Shown: positions 36,869 to 47,893 of the stretch, in pieces
Numbering within the stretch: the first letter of the stretch is position 1
Layout of the letters: every line of letters starts with the position of its first letter
Assembly (NCBI GenBank): GCA_944990035.1
Contig: CALYLX010000142.1
Location: forward strand, 496,001 to 560,000
Length of the DNA: 64,000 nt
Origin: Clitopilus passeckerianus
Taxonomy: Eukaryota; Basidiomycota; Agaricomycetes; Agaricales; Entolomataceae
Reading direction: 5' to 3'
The notes under the pieces: generated by a model
What the model saw: the letters and a program-made list of their open reading frames with translations, nothing else
What the model was told of the DNA's origin: nothing
The model's database searches: none
Made by a program: the position numbers and the translations under genes

Positions 36869-38094
36869 ATGCCTCGCCGCCAGAGACATTACTCCATTTT
36901 CTCCCCACCGCGCCTGTCGATGACAGAGCTCGTAAAGACTACTCTGGACCATGATTCTACCGATATGCTGATTGACAAATGGCTGGAGCATAGGAGCAAT
37001 GGACACGATGCATACCACGACTGGTTTAGAGAGGTTCGCGAGAGAAAACACAACGCGAACGCGCAACATGGGAAGCAGATTATTGCATGGAACAAGGGAG
37101 AGTTTGTGCCGGAGAACGTGTTTTGTAGGACTGTGGATACCGGACGCTTGATCCCACTGGACCGGACGTGGACCACCCATGTGTACCACCATCACTCGAT
37201 GCAGGAAAGAAAATTATCCATGATGCCTGTGGTCTTTACTATGGTGCGTTACACGTCAGCCCTTCACAGCAAGTTACTTACATCGGGTTATAGTTACCAG
37301 AACTCATGCTCCTGCGAGGGATGCACGATACCGGATGTGACGAGATATACATTATTGTCACGGATCTCAAACGGCAGGAAATGGACGACGTCTCAGAATA
37401 CTTCAAACTTATCTGCCGGCATTCCTTTGGTCGCCCGTGTAAGCCAAGTATGGAAAGCAGAATACAATATGAACGTACGTCGCCCCTATTCCGAGTTCTG
37501 TCTGGAGAAAATTTTTGATGTTCTGGAACAGACATGCGATTGAGCCACACTTTGCTCCGACAACGAAGGACACCATGTTTCCCGCAAATCGATCTCACTC
37601 TGAGAGCCATCCTCTATGAAAAACGCCCGCGATTTGTCGTGCTCTTTTCACATCAGACGACATCATACTCTCAAATATTTTTCACGCACCGGACATATGT
37701 TCCCGATGAAAACATATTCTACGACTATCCAACGGGATGCCCAAACCCATGCTGCACAGACGACTGCGAGATGATACGTTTTCCGCGGAGAGGGCTCGAG
37801 ACAGCTTGTATATTGGACACGAAGATCATCAAGGGAGGGAAGCGGAGGAAGGTCAAACCGAAGCAGATGTGTAACTGGATAGAGTGCGGCACCGTGTTTT
37901 GCGATGATTCCTCTGGCAATTCATCGAGCAGTAGCGAGGGTTCAGACGTCAGCGCCAGTTCGAACGACACGCGACCAGCAGGTCAGGTTTGCAGCAAGTG
38001 CAAGCTCGTGAAGTACTGTTCTGCAGACCATCAGCGCAGGGATTGGGAGGAGCATAGGAGGGTTTGCGTCAAGCCAGCCCCAGCGAGTTCATGA
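36869..38094 (+). CDS. MYND zinc-finger protein (different type from the array)
   Basis: ATG 36869 opens MPRRQRHYSIFSPP. Exon 1 runs to VVFTM at 37242, exon 2 begins at 37292 (LPELMLLRGMHDTGCDEIY) and ends near 37439, and the last exon, starting near 37533, is open to 38094. The C-terminus is a MYND finger, CNWIECG then CSKCKLVKYCSADHQ and RRDWEEHRRVC, with a Ser/Asp-rich insert (NSSSSSEGSDVSASS) between the first two cysteine pairs. The 330 residues before it match no domain I know. MYND fingers bind Pro-rich peptides and often act in transcription or chromatin. The join between exon 2 and the last exon is uncertain, so the total length is approximate. Confidence 0.65.
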
Positions 38095-38534
38095 TGCTTT
38101 GTTTGCTTTCGTTTCGGACGTTTCTTGTCATCTTCTTGACCTTCTGCTGACCTTTGTACGATTTCTATGGCAATACCCGTAGTTTCACGCCATTAATCAT
38201 GAAGGTCGTGTTATTTGTACCCACCATTACCGTTTTCAGTGCCATCAATGCCATGTTACCCCAGGACCGCCGCACTTTTACGCGTCTCTCCGGCTTTTAC
38301 TTCCATCAGTCCGCAGCTTTTGAAGTGAATCTTGCTTATTTACTCGTTAGCTGCGGATTTCTGAGCAATTGCCTTTGAATTGGCTTATGAATGCGCAGCC
38401 CAATGGTCCATAAATGAGTGCCAGGTGCTGAGCTCTGATCTCAACTTGAACCAATTCCAGTAACAGGCGATCGTTCAAAACGGACATATGAAAAGCAACG
38501 TTCCAACACAACCACCACAAAGGTCTCTCCCTCA
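38095..38534. other. Intergenic between MYND gene and GST-like gene
   Basis: No supported gene. Presumed 3' flank and promoter. Confidence 0.4.
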
Positions 38535-39320
38535 ATGACGGCCAAGTACGAGGTTGTGCTTTACGGTTTCGTCAAAACTGAAAAGGACGTGCCTTCTCCC
38601 TCCGGGTTCGTCCAAAAACTGGAGACTTTCCTTCGTGCAACAGAGTTCAAGAACTACACCCATGTTTTCACAACACCCGGCAATGCACCGAAGGGAAAAC
38701 TCCCATATATCGATCTCAAAGCCACTACACCTGATGGAAAGACCACTACCACCACTATTGCCGACTCGCACTTCATCATTCGCCACCTCGTTTCGAACGG
38801 ACTTTGCCCCGACCTTGACGCGCCTTTGACCAAGTCTGAACGAGTAGACTCGCGTGCCTGGGTTGCGTACACCGAAGACCTCATGTACCTTGCACTCGTC
38901 ACGTCGCGGTGGTCCTGGGATCGACCCGACAACTACAATGCAACTTACAGCTCAATTCCTATCCCTGCTCTGCTGAAGCCCCTCATAATGTGGCAACTGC
39001 GAAGGAATATCAACGGCATTATGTGGAAGGCAGGCATGGGTCGTCACTCGAAGGAGGAAGTCGACACATTCCTTGTCGAATGGCTTGGAAATTTGGACAC
39101 CAAGTTGGAAGGGAAGGAGTGGTTCTTTGGAAAGGACAAGCCGACTCTGGCGGACGTTATCAATTGCGGGTTCTTGCTGAATGGCATAGGCTGTGGGAAA
39201 GGGAATTCGGAATTCTTGGCGTTGTTGAAGGAGAAGCCCACCCTACTGGGCTGGGTGGAGAAATGCACGAAATTGTGGTTCCCAGAGTACAAGGTTGTCC
39301 TGGACTTCCTGCAGTCGTGA
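38535..39320 (+). CDS. GST-fold protein, FAX/metaxin-like
   Basis: A single-exon frame of 261 residues, unusual beside its intron-rich neighbours. The N-terminus is a thioredoxin-like GST_N domain (YEVVLYGF, KLETFLRATEFK) with the typical cis-Pro strand GKLPYIDL and an inserted Thr-rich hairpin, then ADSHFIIRHLV. The C-terminal helical domain has EWFFGKDKPTLADVINCGF, with the conserved Asp of the GST N-capping box. It resembles the Failed-axon-connections (FAXC)/metaxin-related group rather than classical catalytic GSTs. Whether it binds glutathione cannot be told. The start is the first ATG and fits the domain boundary. Confidence 0.85.
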   Translation: MTAKYEVVLYGFVKTEKDVPSPSGFVQKLETFLRATEFKNYTHVFTTPGNAPKGKLPYIDLKATTPDGKTTTTTIADSHFIIRHLVSNGLCPDLDAPLTKSERVDSRAWVAYTEDLMYLALVTSRWSWDRPDNYNATYSSIPIPALLKPLIMWQLRRNINGIMWKAGMGRHSKEEVDTFLVEWLGNLDTKLEGKEWFFGKDKPTLADVINCGFLLNGIGCGKGNSEFLALLKEKPTLLGWVEKCTKLWFPEYKVVLDFLQS

Positions 39321-39660
39321 AGAAGTCGTGCTGGTGTTTATGGTTGTGGTTTCATCTTTCGGTTCTGTATCATCACGACTTTCCAAGAATATTCATGTTC
39401 ATTCTTCCGCGGGTACTTCGTCCGATGTCCTAGCTTTCCTGCGGATGGCTTGTTGTGCAACGCAGGCCATGGGCCCTGTGCTGTGCACTGGTCCCATCCC
39501 CCGGAAAAGGCAAAGTTTAGGTCAGCACTCCCGACGTCCCGACTCCCGATGGCCCATCTTCAAATTTTATTAGTTTCCGCCTAGCGGAAGCTTAAGTTGA
39601 GCATGGCCCAAGCTACAAGGTGGCCATCGTTCCAAAAGCCCTTTCCTTCCTCTTCATACC
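39321..39660. other. Intergenic at the left border of the MYND array
   Basis: No supported gene. It contains the promoter of M1. The frames over the end of the GST gene are shadows. Confidence 0.4.
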
Positions 39661-41086
39661 ATGGATATGTTCCTTCCTGACCCATTTAACATGAAGTTCG
39701 TCTCCCAACCTCTCAGCAAATTGGAGAAATGTGCAGTATGTGGGCAGATCGACCGTTTGAGGCTCTGCGGGTCTTGTGGAGAGGTTTGTAGTATGCGTGG
39801 CGTCTTTTTTACGTTTTACTCAGACATCAACCCACAGAGAACGTATTGCTCTTCTATATGCCAAAGGAAAGATTGGCCGAGCCACAAACCCCGTTGCGGC
39901 AAGTCGTTGCACTTGATATGCCGGACCAAGGATTCTGACATCTCTTCTAGGAAAAACGGACAAGATTGATTTATCGGTCTTCTACCCTTTCCTCGCTACC
40001 GTGATAGATTCTGTCAGGACAGATCCTCGGGTGCCCAAAAAACCATTCCACGAGGGTGTACTACGACAGATCGTCAATAGCCCTAATCCCGACGTAGAAC
40101 CCAAGGTGCTCTCAGACAGGAGCAAGGTCAAGGTCGTCGAGCTGGGCGATGAAGTCAAAGATTGGACACTGGAAAAGTGGTGGCCAACCGCGCAGTCCGA
40201 GGAAATTCGCAGCAAACTCCTCAGCCGTCTTCTTCGAGAAGGGAATGTCGTTCCGTTAGTAACAACCATATGGTTCTCGATCCTAGCGAGGATGTACACC
40301 ACCACCTGGCTCCCTGCCAACAAAACAAAGGACGGTCAAGAAGAGCGCAGGGTCCGCCTTTGGTATCGTAACTCCCCCATCTCCGACTTCGGCATCGCAA
40401 AGGGAGAATACCAAGTTGTACCTGGGCGCAGGATAATCTACCTTGACTCTGAAGGGAAGGAAGTGAAGAAGGGACAGGATCCGAAAGAGCACTATTGGAT
40501 CTATTTCCAGAACCTTCGTGGAGAAACGGCAACTCTCGACTGCTGTGTTTACACATTCGACTACACCGAGCTCGTCCAAAGCGAGAAATATAAAGTCGAC
40601 GACATCGCCTGCTATGACGGAGCTCCAGTGCTCTTCACACGCGATACACCGCTATCTCACCAGACGAAGGATAAGTTCTCAGTCCTTCGGAACGAGAAAC
40701 TCCAGAAAGGGGTCAGCCTCAGTACCAAACGGATTGACTACTGGAATATGGAATACATCTTCCAATTCATGGACGACATTACGGGGGAAACCTTGCCCGA
40801 CATCGAATATCACCTCTGCCACATGTACATTCTACGCTCACTGGCGGCCTTCTCCTATCTGATCAAAGACCGGAGCTGGCTGGATTGGCCTAAAGATGTG
40901 CCTCGAGCATGGGATCTGGATCCGAAGGCCAGCCAATACCAGTACGAATTCGACGCGAAGGCACCAGCAAGATTTAGCAAGTTAAAACAAAAGTACAACA
41001 AGGGAAGTATTACTCTGGATCAGTACCAATGGGGATTACTTCAGGAGGAGAGACGGAACAGAAAATATACGGGAAGTGCTTCATAG
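39661..41086 (+). CDS. MYND finger + conserved unknown domain (array copy M1)
   Basis: Three exons (39661-39783, 39838-39898, 39951-41086) give a closed 439-residue frame. The MYND finger reads CAVC, CGSC, YCSSIC, H and C, split over all three exons. The remaining 375 residues carry family motifs: FYPFLA, IVNSPNP, WWPTA, REGNVVP, YTTTWLPA, SPISDFGIAKGE, KEHYWIYFQ, LDCCVYTF, FSVLRN and RSWLDWPKD. I do not recognise this domain. The second intron starts with GC instead of GT (TGCG|gcaagt). M1 converges on M2 with 86 bases between the stops. The MYND finger implies a protein-interaction role, probably nuclear or cytoplasmic; no enzyme motif is credible. Confidence 0.85.
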
Positions 41087-41172
41087 TCTATATCAAGTGA
41101 AGAGGCCAAGATTATATACTAGAATGTATGATAACCCATACCGAGTCCATTTCCAGGATAGCCAGCAATTGA

Positions 41173-42585
41173 TTACGCCCGCCCTAATGCATGCTTTAGC
41201 TCAAGCACTGCGATACCTTTTGCTAAATCCTCCGCGCTAATATCCCCTCGATTGTATTTGCGGCTCAGTTTGACAAGGTCTTTGTGCTCAGCCACTTCAT
41301 TAGTCATGGACTGACCAGGATCCGCATCGTAACCTAACGGAAGATCCTTGGGCCAGTGTCTCCAGCTTCGATTCTGGACGGAAGTGATGAGTGGATACAG
41401 GGATTGGGAAATCCACGTCCGGAGGAGACGTTTTTCCGTGTCGGTGGATTCTCTTTCTGCAACTTTCTCCATGAATGCAAGAGCTGCCTTGAATTCTGTA
41501 TTCGAGAGGAGGAGAGAAGGTGGTGATCGTGTAACCTCGAGCAAATCAAAGTCTCGCAATACCGAGAAACTCTTTTTCTTTTTGTGAATGTTGGGCATAG
41601 TACGGGCGTGATGTCCGTCTTTGAAGAGAATTGGGACGGCACCGAAGCAATCCATGCTACAGACATTGTAAGGTTTACTCTGAACCGTCATGCAGTTGTC
41701 AAATGGATAGATGCCGCAATCCAAAAGCAACTCTTCTCCTTTCAGAGTCGTGAAGTAGATCCAAATGTGATCTTTGGGGTCCTGTAGACTGGGCAGCTGC
41801 TCCCCAGACTTGTTGAAATATGCGATCTTCTGCCAAGGGGCAAGATCGATCTCTCCTTTGGCAATTCCAAAGTCCGAAATGGGTATGCCACGATATTGGA
41901 ACCGTACACGGTATTCGTCTCTGGTTGGTACGTATTTTGGATCTGTGGGGACCCAGACAGTGCTGTACATTGTCCTGAGTAAGCTAAAGCAGACGGCCAC
42001 GGTGCTAGGAACAAGCCAGCCTTCCCGCACAATTCTGCGACCAAGCTTGGCGCGAACGAGTTCTGTGTGTGCAGCGGGCCACCACCTCGGGGTAAGGTAT
42101 TCATTGATTCCAAGTTGTTCGCCGAGCATTACAGGTTGTGCAAAAGTTCCGTCAACGAGCTTTATGGGTTTGGCGTCAATTGGACAGTTAGTGATCTGGT
42201 ATTTGACTGCCTCGTGCCACGGTCGAGCAGAGTTCCGGACGGTAGCATCTAATAGAAACGCTAGAAATGGGTGAAAAATGGCTAGGTCTATTTTTTCAGT
42301 TTTACCTGTTGAGCGAAAGCATATTCAGTTTTTATTCACCCAAGAAGTGAATTACATACGACATTCCAACTTGTGGTATGCCCAGTCAAGCTTCTGGCAA
42401 TCAACGGAACAGTATATTTGCTATGTCATTTCTTTCCCGTGAACGGAAGCTCTTTAGCCATTTTGTGCAGGACTTACCTCTCCGCAAGAAGAACACAATC
42501 GCAATGTAATGGTTTTACTACATACTGAACAGCTCTGAAGCCGCTCGGGCGGCAAACAAAGGACGCGATCCAAGGTGGGAATCAT
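41173..42585 (-). CDS. MYND finger + conserved unknown domain (array copy M2)
   Basis: Three exons (42585-42478, 42420-42360, 42305-41173) give a closed 433-residue frame. The finger reads CSVC, CSSC, YCSVDC, H and C. The domain motifs are KTEKIDLAIFHPFLAF, WWPAA, REGWLVPS, GIPISDFGIAKGE, DHIWIYFTTLKGEE, LDCGIYPF, FSVLRD and RSWRHWPKD. The middle exon has 61 bases like all array members. The second intron is GT-AG with donor gtatgt after TGTC, so the usual Gly after the last finger Cys is Arg here. It has an intact frame and is inverted relative to M1. An in-frame stop lies just before the ATG, which fixes the start. Confidence 0.85.
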
Positions 42586-42969
42586 TCTTTTTCTCCAAAC
42601 CTACAATGCCTGACGCTTTCCGTATAACAGATGTGCTCAAATAGTGGAAGCCCGAAAGCCTGCGATAAAGTAGGGTAGATGGAGGAACTGGTGTAGTCGG
42701 CGGAGGCCTGCCAAGTGCGCACCGCCGTGGTGAACGCGTGTAGGTCAATAATCCCGATCAAGGATATCTGATAAGATGAAAGGTAGCCTGGTCGATTACA
42801 ATCAATTCCTGGCTTGCATAATTCGCCCATCCGAGTCGTGCCAGCAGCTCCCCTTGGTTGTCGACTGTGCCGCACAATGGTTTCGCTCACAAATTACCGA
42901 CGTTTCCTCTACCGGAGGACCGCCCAGATGTGGTCTTTGTGTATGAGGGAAATGGCCTCACACATGTCA

Positions 42970-44168
42970 TCACTAAGCCGTGGTAGGCATCATCCGATTT
43001 TGGCATTGCAAAGGCTGAAAATTTTATTGAACATAGGATTTTAAAACGGACAAACTTGGTCTTGGGATATTCTATCTATTCCTCGCAACAATCGTTAATA
43101 GGCTCCGAATGGGGCCCGAACGACCACTGCACCGAGCGGCTGCATGCACCATTGTAAATTCACCAAACCCAGGAGCTCCTAGACCAAGGAGAGTCCAACT
43201 TGGAGACTCTTGCACAGTTGCGGGCGATGGTAAACTGAAAGCGTGGTGGCCCACTGCAAAATCCGAATCAGTTGCTTTGATGCCCAATCGTCGTATCGAG
43301 AGAGAAGGTTGGCTGGTGCCTGTCCTAACGGCGACATGCTTCTCTCTACTCTCCGACATATATATGCCATAACTTGGATCCCATCATCACATTCTGACAA
43401 TAGTCCGCCCAATCGATGCGCTCGACTTCAGTATCGGGGCTCGGCGATCGTTGATTTTGAATTGTTCAAGGGTAACTCGATATTCCCGAACATTGTACCC
43501 GCGTACATCGACAAGTTTGGAGAGGAAATTCCTACGATGCAAAACCCAAGCGAGCACCACTGGATGTATTTGACATCATCATGGACTGTGGGCGCTACCC
43601 CTACAACAACGATTCCATCCTTGTCACAGATTTCGAAATCCCTGGTTTACCGAATGTTTGGCCAACCGTTCACGGGTTGCTAGAGGACAAAACCAGGCAT
43701 CGGTACTCTTTCCATGTCCACAAGGAAAAGACACGTTTCTCTGTTCTCAGAGCCCCAGACTTGCACCATGCGATAGGAGTGGGGACGGAAGATCCAGAGA
43801 TACTTTGGAGATTTATGGATAAAGTCGCCGAACGAACTTGCTCGGAAATGGAATGATACCTCGCCAGGATATGGCCTGGCGTGGATTGGCAATCAACGAA
43901 GCTGGACAGAGTGGCCTTCAAGTTCGGAGCCTGTACGTGTGCATGAAGACAAGAAAACAGGACAGCCAAAATTCAACAGCCAAGTAATCACAATGAAAAG
44001 TGGGCAAAGGAAGTGGTTAGGATAAATAGACGCTACAATCGAGGAGAAATTACAGGAGAGCAATTGACGGTCGGTGGAGTTCAAGGCAACGTCGCTGAGA
44101 TCCGAGAAGAGGCGACAGGAGTCCTCGTAAAGTACGAAGCAATAGGTAGCTATGACGCCCTCTCCTGA
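42970..44168 (+). pseudogene. Decayed MYND-array copy M3
   Basis: Array motifs are still readable but in changing frames: PERPLHRAA, IVNSPNPG, WWPTAKSES, REGWLVP, then after a break AITWIPSSHSD, RGSAIVDFELFKG, HHWMYLTS, then MDCGRYPYNND, KTRFSVLRAPDLH, FMDKVAERTCSEME. Lesions seen are an extra AT in the run gacatatatatgcc near 43365, a deletion joining HHWMYLTS to MDCGRYP near 43580, a TGA at 43855-43857 where paralogues have a Lys codon, and further breaks up to a last recognisable piece (NRRYNRGEITGEQL). A stray SDFGIAKAE-like piece at about 42989, out of order, suggests rearrangement. No MYND exons were found. It is closest to M4. Confidence 0.8.
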
Positions 44169-44515
44169 GCTCTATAGCTGGGTTAGGTTTACTGATGAAG
44201 TACGTAGACGAAGTTTGTGGATTATCATTTTTCATGACTCAGATCTACCGTAACAATATTATAAGGAGGTAGAATCATTCGTGAAATTGCCTACTATCAT
44301 ACTGTAACATGTTGGGTGCTCCTGAACGTGCAGCTGTATGTACGATCTTCTGAGCCAGCCAATTCGGGGAGATCTTGATAAATTACTTAACCCCGAAAGA
44401 TTGCCGAGAGCCTGAAGAATACGTCTCGTTGGGATCATTACGTTGTGTTACCGCCATCCAACCCCCACCCTATTGCTTCTCCAAGTAGCTTCAAGAGCCG
44501 ATTACCAGCTTAGTC

Positions 44516-46380
44516 ATGGAGTCCAACTCCACCAAGCTCAATGCCAGCGTATGGACCACTGAAGAGGATGGATCTTTCACGCCGGTGACAAGGCCATTGA
44601 TGGTTGACCCAATTGTGGGCATGCTTGTCGACGAAGGGAACATGTGCATTGAGAGCGTCAGAAACGTAATGAAGCTATCCTGGACCCGCCGAGTGGTACA
44701 ATTGGCCACTAGATATCCAAGTTATAGACAAGCAGACGGTTTCCGTTATGACGAAGTCGCTATCCTTCGGGATCCCGAGTGGGAAGAACTGGAGAGGCCC
44801 TTCCATGAAATTGCACTCAAACAGCTCAACAAAGAAGTCGAACGGGTCAACCAGTTAGTGCTAGGTATGGAGGTATTACTTCATACGCTGGAAGGAGAAC
44901 TGGAGGTCATGTTCTACACGTCAATCAAGGATATCTATGCAGCCCTTCCTTCCTCGAAGGTTTGGAAGGCCCTTGAAGAAGTGCTGGGATTGCCCAAAGA
45001 AAGGGGAAATATCAATATTCATGGCTTGGAATGCATCTCGGGACATCTACCCGTCTACCTTCCACTCGAGAGGTTCGAAATTTGCACTGGATGCGAAAGA
45101 CAATCTGATTTACGTTTATGCGCTTCTTGCGGAGAGGTATGAAAGGTTTCCTGAGCGATCCCCGCCCCAGGTGCTGACGTTGAGGTTGGTTTTGCATCGC
45201 GCAGCAAATTTATTGCTCAAGAGAATGCCAACGGCTTGACTAGACAAGTCACAAACGCCAGTGTGGTGAGCACCAGAATACTAGTTCTCGTGACCAATTG
45301 TGACATCTGTTCGAAGGGAAGACCGATAAACTTGACCTCCGGATGTTCTATCCGTTTATCGCAACATTGATTGACGCCGTCCGGATTGCACCAGAGAGGC
45401 CTCTGCATGGAGCCTCCATGTCAAAATCGCAAACTCCCCGAATCCCGGAATGTTAAAGCCTTCAACTCTACCAGATGGAACCAAAGCAACAGTTATTCAG
45501 CTCGGAGATCTGTGCAACGTTGCAGGAGAAGAAAGAATAGCAGCTTGGTGGCCGACAGCGAAATCACCAAGAATCGCTGGAAGCTTTAACCTCCGTATCG
45601 AAAGAGAAGGTTGGCTGGTACCAGCGCTCACTGCAGTCTGCTACTCTGTGCTGTCGACGATTTATACGACCACATGGAATCCAGAGTCTCCCGATGGTTT
45701 CGATAATCGACGCATCAGGCTTCACAGAGTCTACATCCAGCAATCGGGAGAACCCCTTCCAAAAGTCCAGGATCCAGATGACCATTACTGGATCTACTTT
45801 ACCACGTTGGGAGGCGAGGATATCCTGCTCGACTGCGGGCTCTACTCGTACGACCAAGACGGTCTCATCCTATCCCCCCAATATATGATTGCCGAGCTTC
45901 AAGGGTTCTGCCCCGTACTCGTCCCAGCAAGACTGGAGGATAAATCGACAGCGCGGCACATCCTCAAGATTCACCGAGAGAAGAAACGATTCTCCGTCCT
46001 CCGGAATACCAAATACAGGGAACAATTAAACCTGGAGCCGAAGACCCAGCGGTGCTTTGGAGCTTTATGGATCAAGTGGCGGAGAGAGAATGCTCCGAGA
46101 TGGAGAAATATCTGGGCAGGATATGGGTGCATAGAGCCTGCAGTGCCATGGCTACAGTGATCAGAGAAAGGAGCTGGCAGCACTGGCCCTCCGAACCAAC
46201 GTATGTTGTCGAGGACCCAGTAACCGGTGACATGGTATTTCCGGAACCGATGCAAGACAAAAAGTTGGAGAAGGAAATGATGAGATTGACCAGGCGGTAT
46301 AACAAAGGAGAAATCAGTAGACAAGAGTTGGAAAGGGAACTTGGGAACGCGTTGGGGAAAGCACGAGGCCGCCAGAACTA
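44516..46380 (+). pseudogene. MYND-array copy M4 with extra N-terminal domain, disrupted
   Basis: Exon 1 (44516-45136) is open and encodes about 180 residues of helical, acidic sequence (DEVAILRDPEWEELERPF, IKDIYAALPSSKVWKALEEV) in front of the finger start CTGC, CASC. No other intact copy has this. The 61-base middle exon (45206-45266) contains TAG at 45242-45244 where paralogues have the conserved Trp codon TGG. A single-base loss in an A run near 45425 shifts the frame, the stretch holding SPISDFGIAKGE is deleted near 45725, and another shift lies near 46045. The C-terminus (LTRRYNKGEISRQELE) remains to a stop at 46380. Either the whole gene is dead or only exon 1 is still expressed. Confidence 0.75.
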
Positions 46381-46746
46381 GCTCACGCAGGTAAGTTTGT
46401 TTCATGTTTTTTTCTTCCGTCACCCTTTCATATTTTTGCTGGGTGCAGGGAGAAAGGCAATTATCCGTGGCGCTCAAACAGATTGTGGAATTTCGGTATT
46501 AGATATCAGTGAAGGAGGACTGTGACGGTATAGGGAGATCTTCAGAGGGACAGGTACATTACGGGGGAGTCGTTCCGTGTTCCTTACTTTACAGAGCGAC
46601 CAAGAAAATACACTTTCCTTCTTACACAATCCAGGGCTTCACCCGGTAGTCAGGTACTCGAAGACTTAGTTAGAGGGCCTCCAAATTCTGAGCCATTCGC
46701 CGTTTCGTATCATTAATCTTTGCTCTGTTCAATTCAACCAATGAAG
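46381..46746. other. Intergenic, converging 3' ends of M4 and epimerase
   Basis: No supported gene. Confidence 0.4.
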
Positions 46747-47801
46747 TCACAGCTTGTGCTCGTTCTCTGTAATGTCTACAATTTGTTCGCTCCCAGGATA
46801 CTCCGGCAGGTTCAACTGGAAGTGTTCCTGCATTGCTCTGCGACATATACGTGAGTATCTAACTCAGTTCATGAAGAATATACAAGTTCAGAACTTACTT
46901 AGGAACGAACCTTCCGCCCAAGAAGTGCCTTCCCTTGAAGCCTCTCACACCTTCTTTCGGCGCTGTAAGACTGACTAGGACATCGGGCTCCAGTCCCAGC
47001 TTCTCTACCTTGCCCTGCTCGACATCCCACCCACTCGGAATGTCTACAGATACGATAGGCAGCTTGGACTCCGTGATGAGAGGAAGAGCCGAGTCGAATG
47101 GGGAGCGAACTGGGCCTTTGAAAGAGAAGCCAAAGATAGCATCGAGAATAACGTCAGAGGATTTGAGGGCGTCCTTCAACGGTGAGGCATCGTTGGAGGG
47201 AGGTATAGTGTGAATCTTCATGTTGTGGCATTGGTTCTGCAAGCGTTTGTAATGATCCTTGGAACCTGGCTATACTGAGGGTTAATACGTAAGGTTGGCT
47301 TGGGCCATCTAATGCGGCGTACCTTCGGCATCCAAATCGTTGGTTTGTAGCCAAACATGCCTGAAATTCATTCAAAATTCGAGTTCTGAGGTCATAATAC
47401 AGGTATGCCTACCCAGGTGTCGTGCTGCTACTAACCCATCTCCACCTGTGGATGGTTTGAAATGACGTCAAAAGCCGTTCATTCCTGTTGTATGGCAAGG
47501 CAGACCTTGGTTTCCCGGGCCACAGCAGACGAGTACTCTTGAGTAATTTTCTTTGGGATATACCTTTGCTAGAGCTTGAGCACAGGCTAGGCCAGCGAGT
47601 TCCATGAGCTAACACTATATCAGATTCCATTCAGCAGACAAGGAGTTGGACAACTTTCGGACCTGATCGAGTGTGAATGATCCCAGTGAGCCCATGAGCT
47701 CTTCGTCAATCTAAGCTCCTTTAGCTCAGCCCCCGACCGCAGTAGCTTATATGGCTCACTTGTTGAGCAAGCTTTGCGGAGAGATAACGAGTCCCAGCCA
47801 T
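46747..47801 (-). CDS. NNR1: NAD(P)H-hydrate epimerase (YjeF N-terminal domain)
   Basis: Seven exons (47801-47760, 47710-47663, 47608-47506, 47445-47413, 47360-47323, 47269-46899, 46837-46747) give a closed 241-residue frame, normal for the fungal enzyme. Motifs: IDEELMG, FTLDQLMELAGL, the glycine-rich [34 protein letters not shown] with the catalytic Asp region, [14 protein letters not shown] and [11 protein letters not shown]. The enzyme interconverts R- and S-NAD(P)HX so the dehydratase can repair the damaged cofactor. No clear mitochondrial presequence is seen, so it is probably cytosolic. It is divergently transcribed from POP4, with only 92 bases between the two start codons. The last exon begins after AA|gtaagt; without it the end would be misread. 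Confidence 0.93.
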
Positions 47802-47893
47802 GGTGATGGCTACAGATTCAGAAGTGACGTTAATCGGGATTCGGAACGCGCCTGAGAATGGAGTTTGTTTTTCTCCATTAGTCAAAAGCCTCC
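47802..47893. promoter_or_regulatory. Short bidirectional promoter (epimerase / POP4)
   Basis: Only 92 bases separate the ATG of the epimerase (minus) and that of POP4 (plus), so both genes must share regulatory DNA. I see no clear TATA box; the sequence contains tgacgttaat, which is near a CRE-type tgacgt core. Confidence 0.55.

Noticed and set aside
40378..40402. ADFGIAKG/SDFGIAKG motif in the MYND array, like the DFG motif of protein kinases
   Set aside because: No glycine loop, VAIK lysine, HRD loop or APE motif is found at kinase spacing in any copy. The resemblance is short and is treated as chance or as a family-specific motif.
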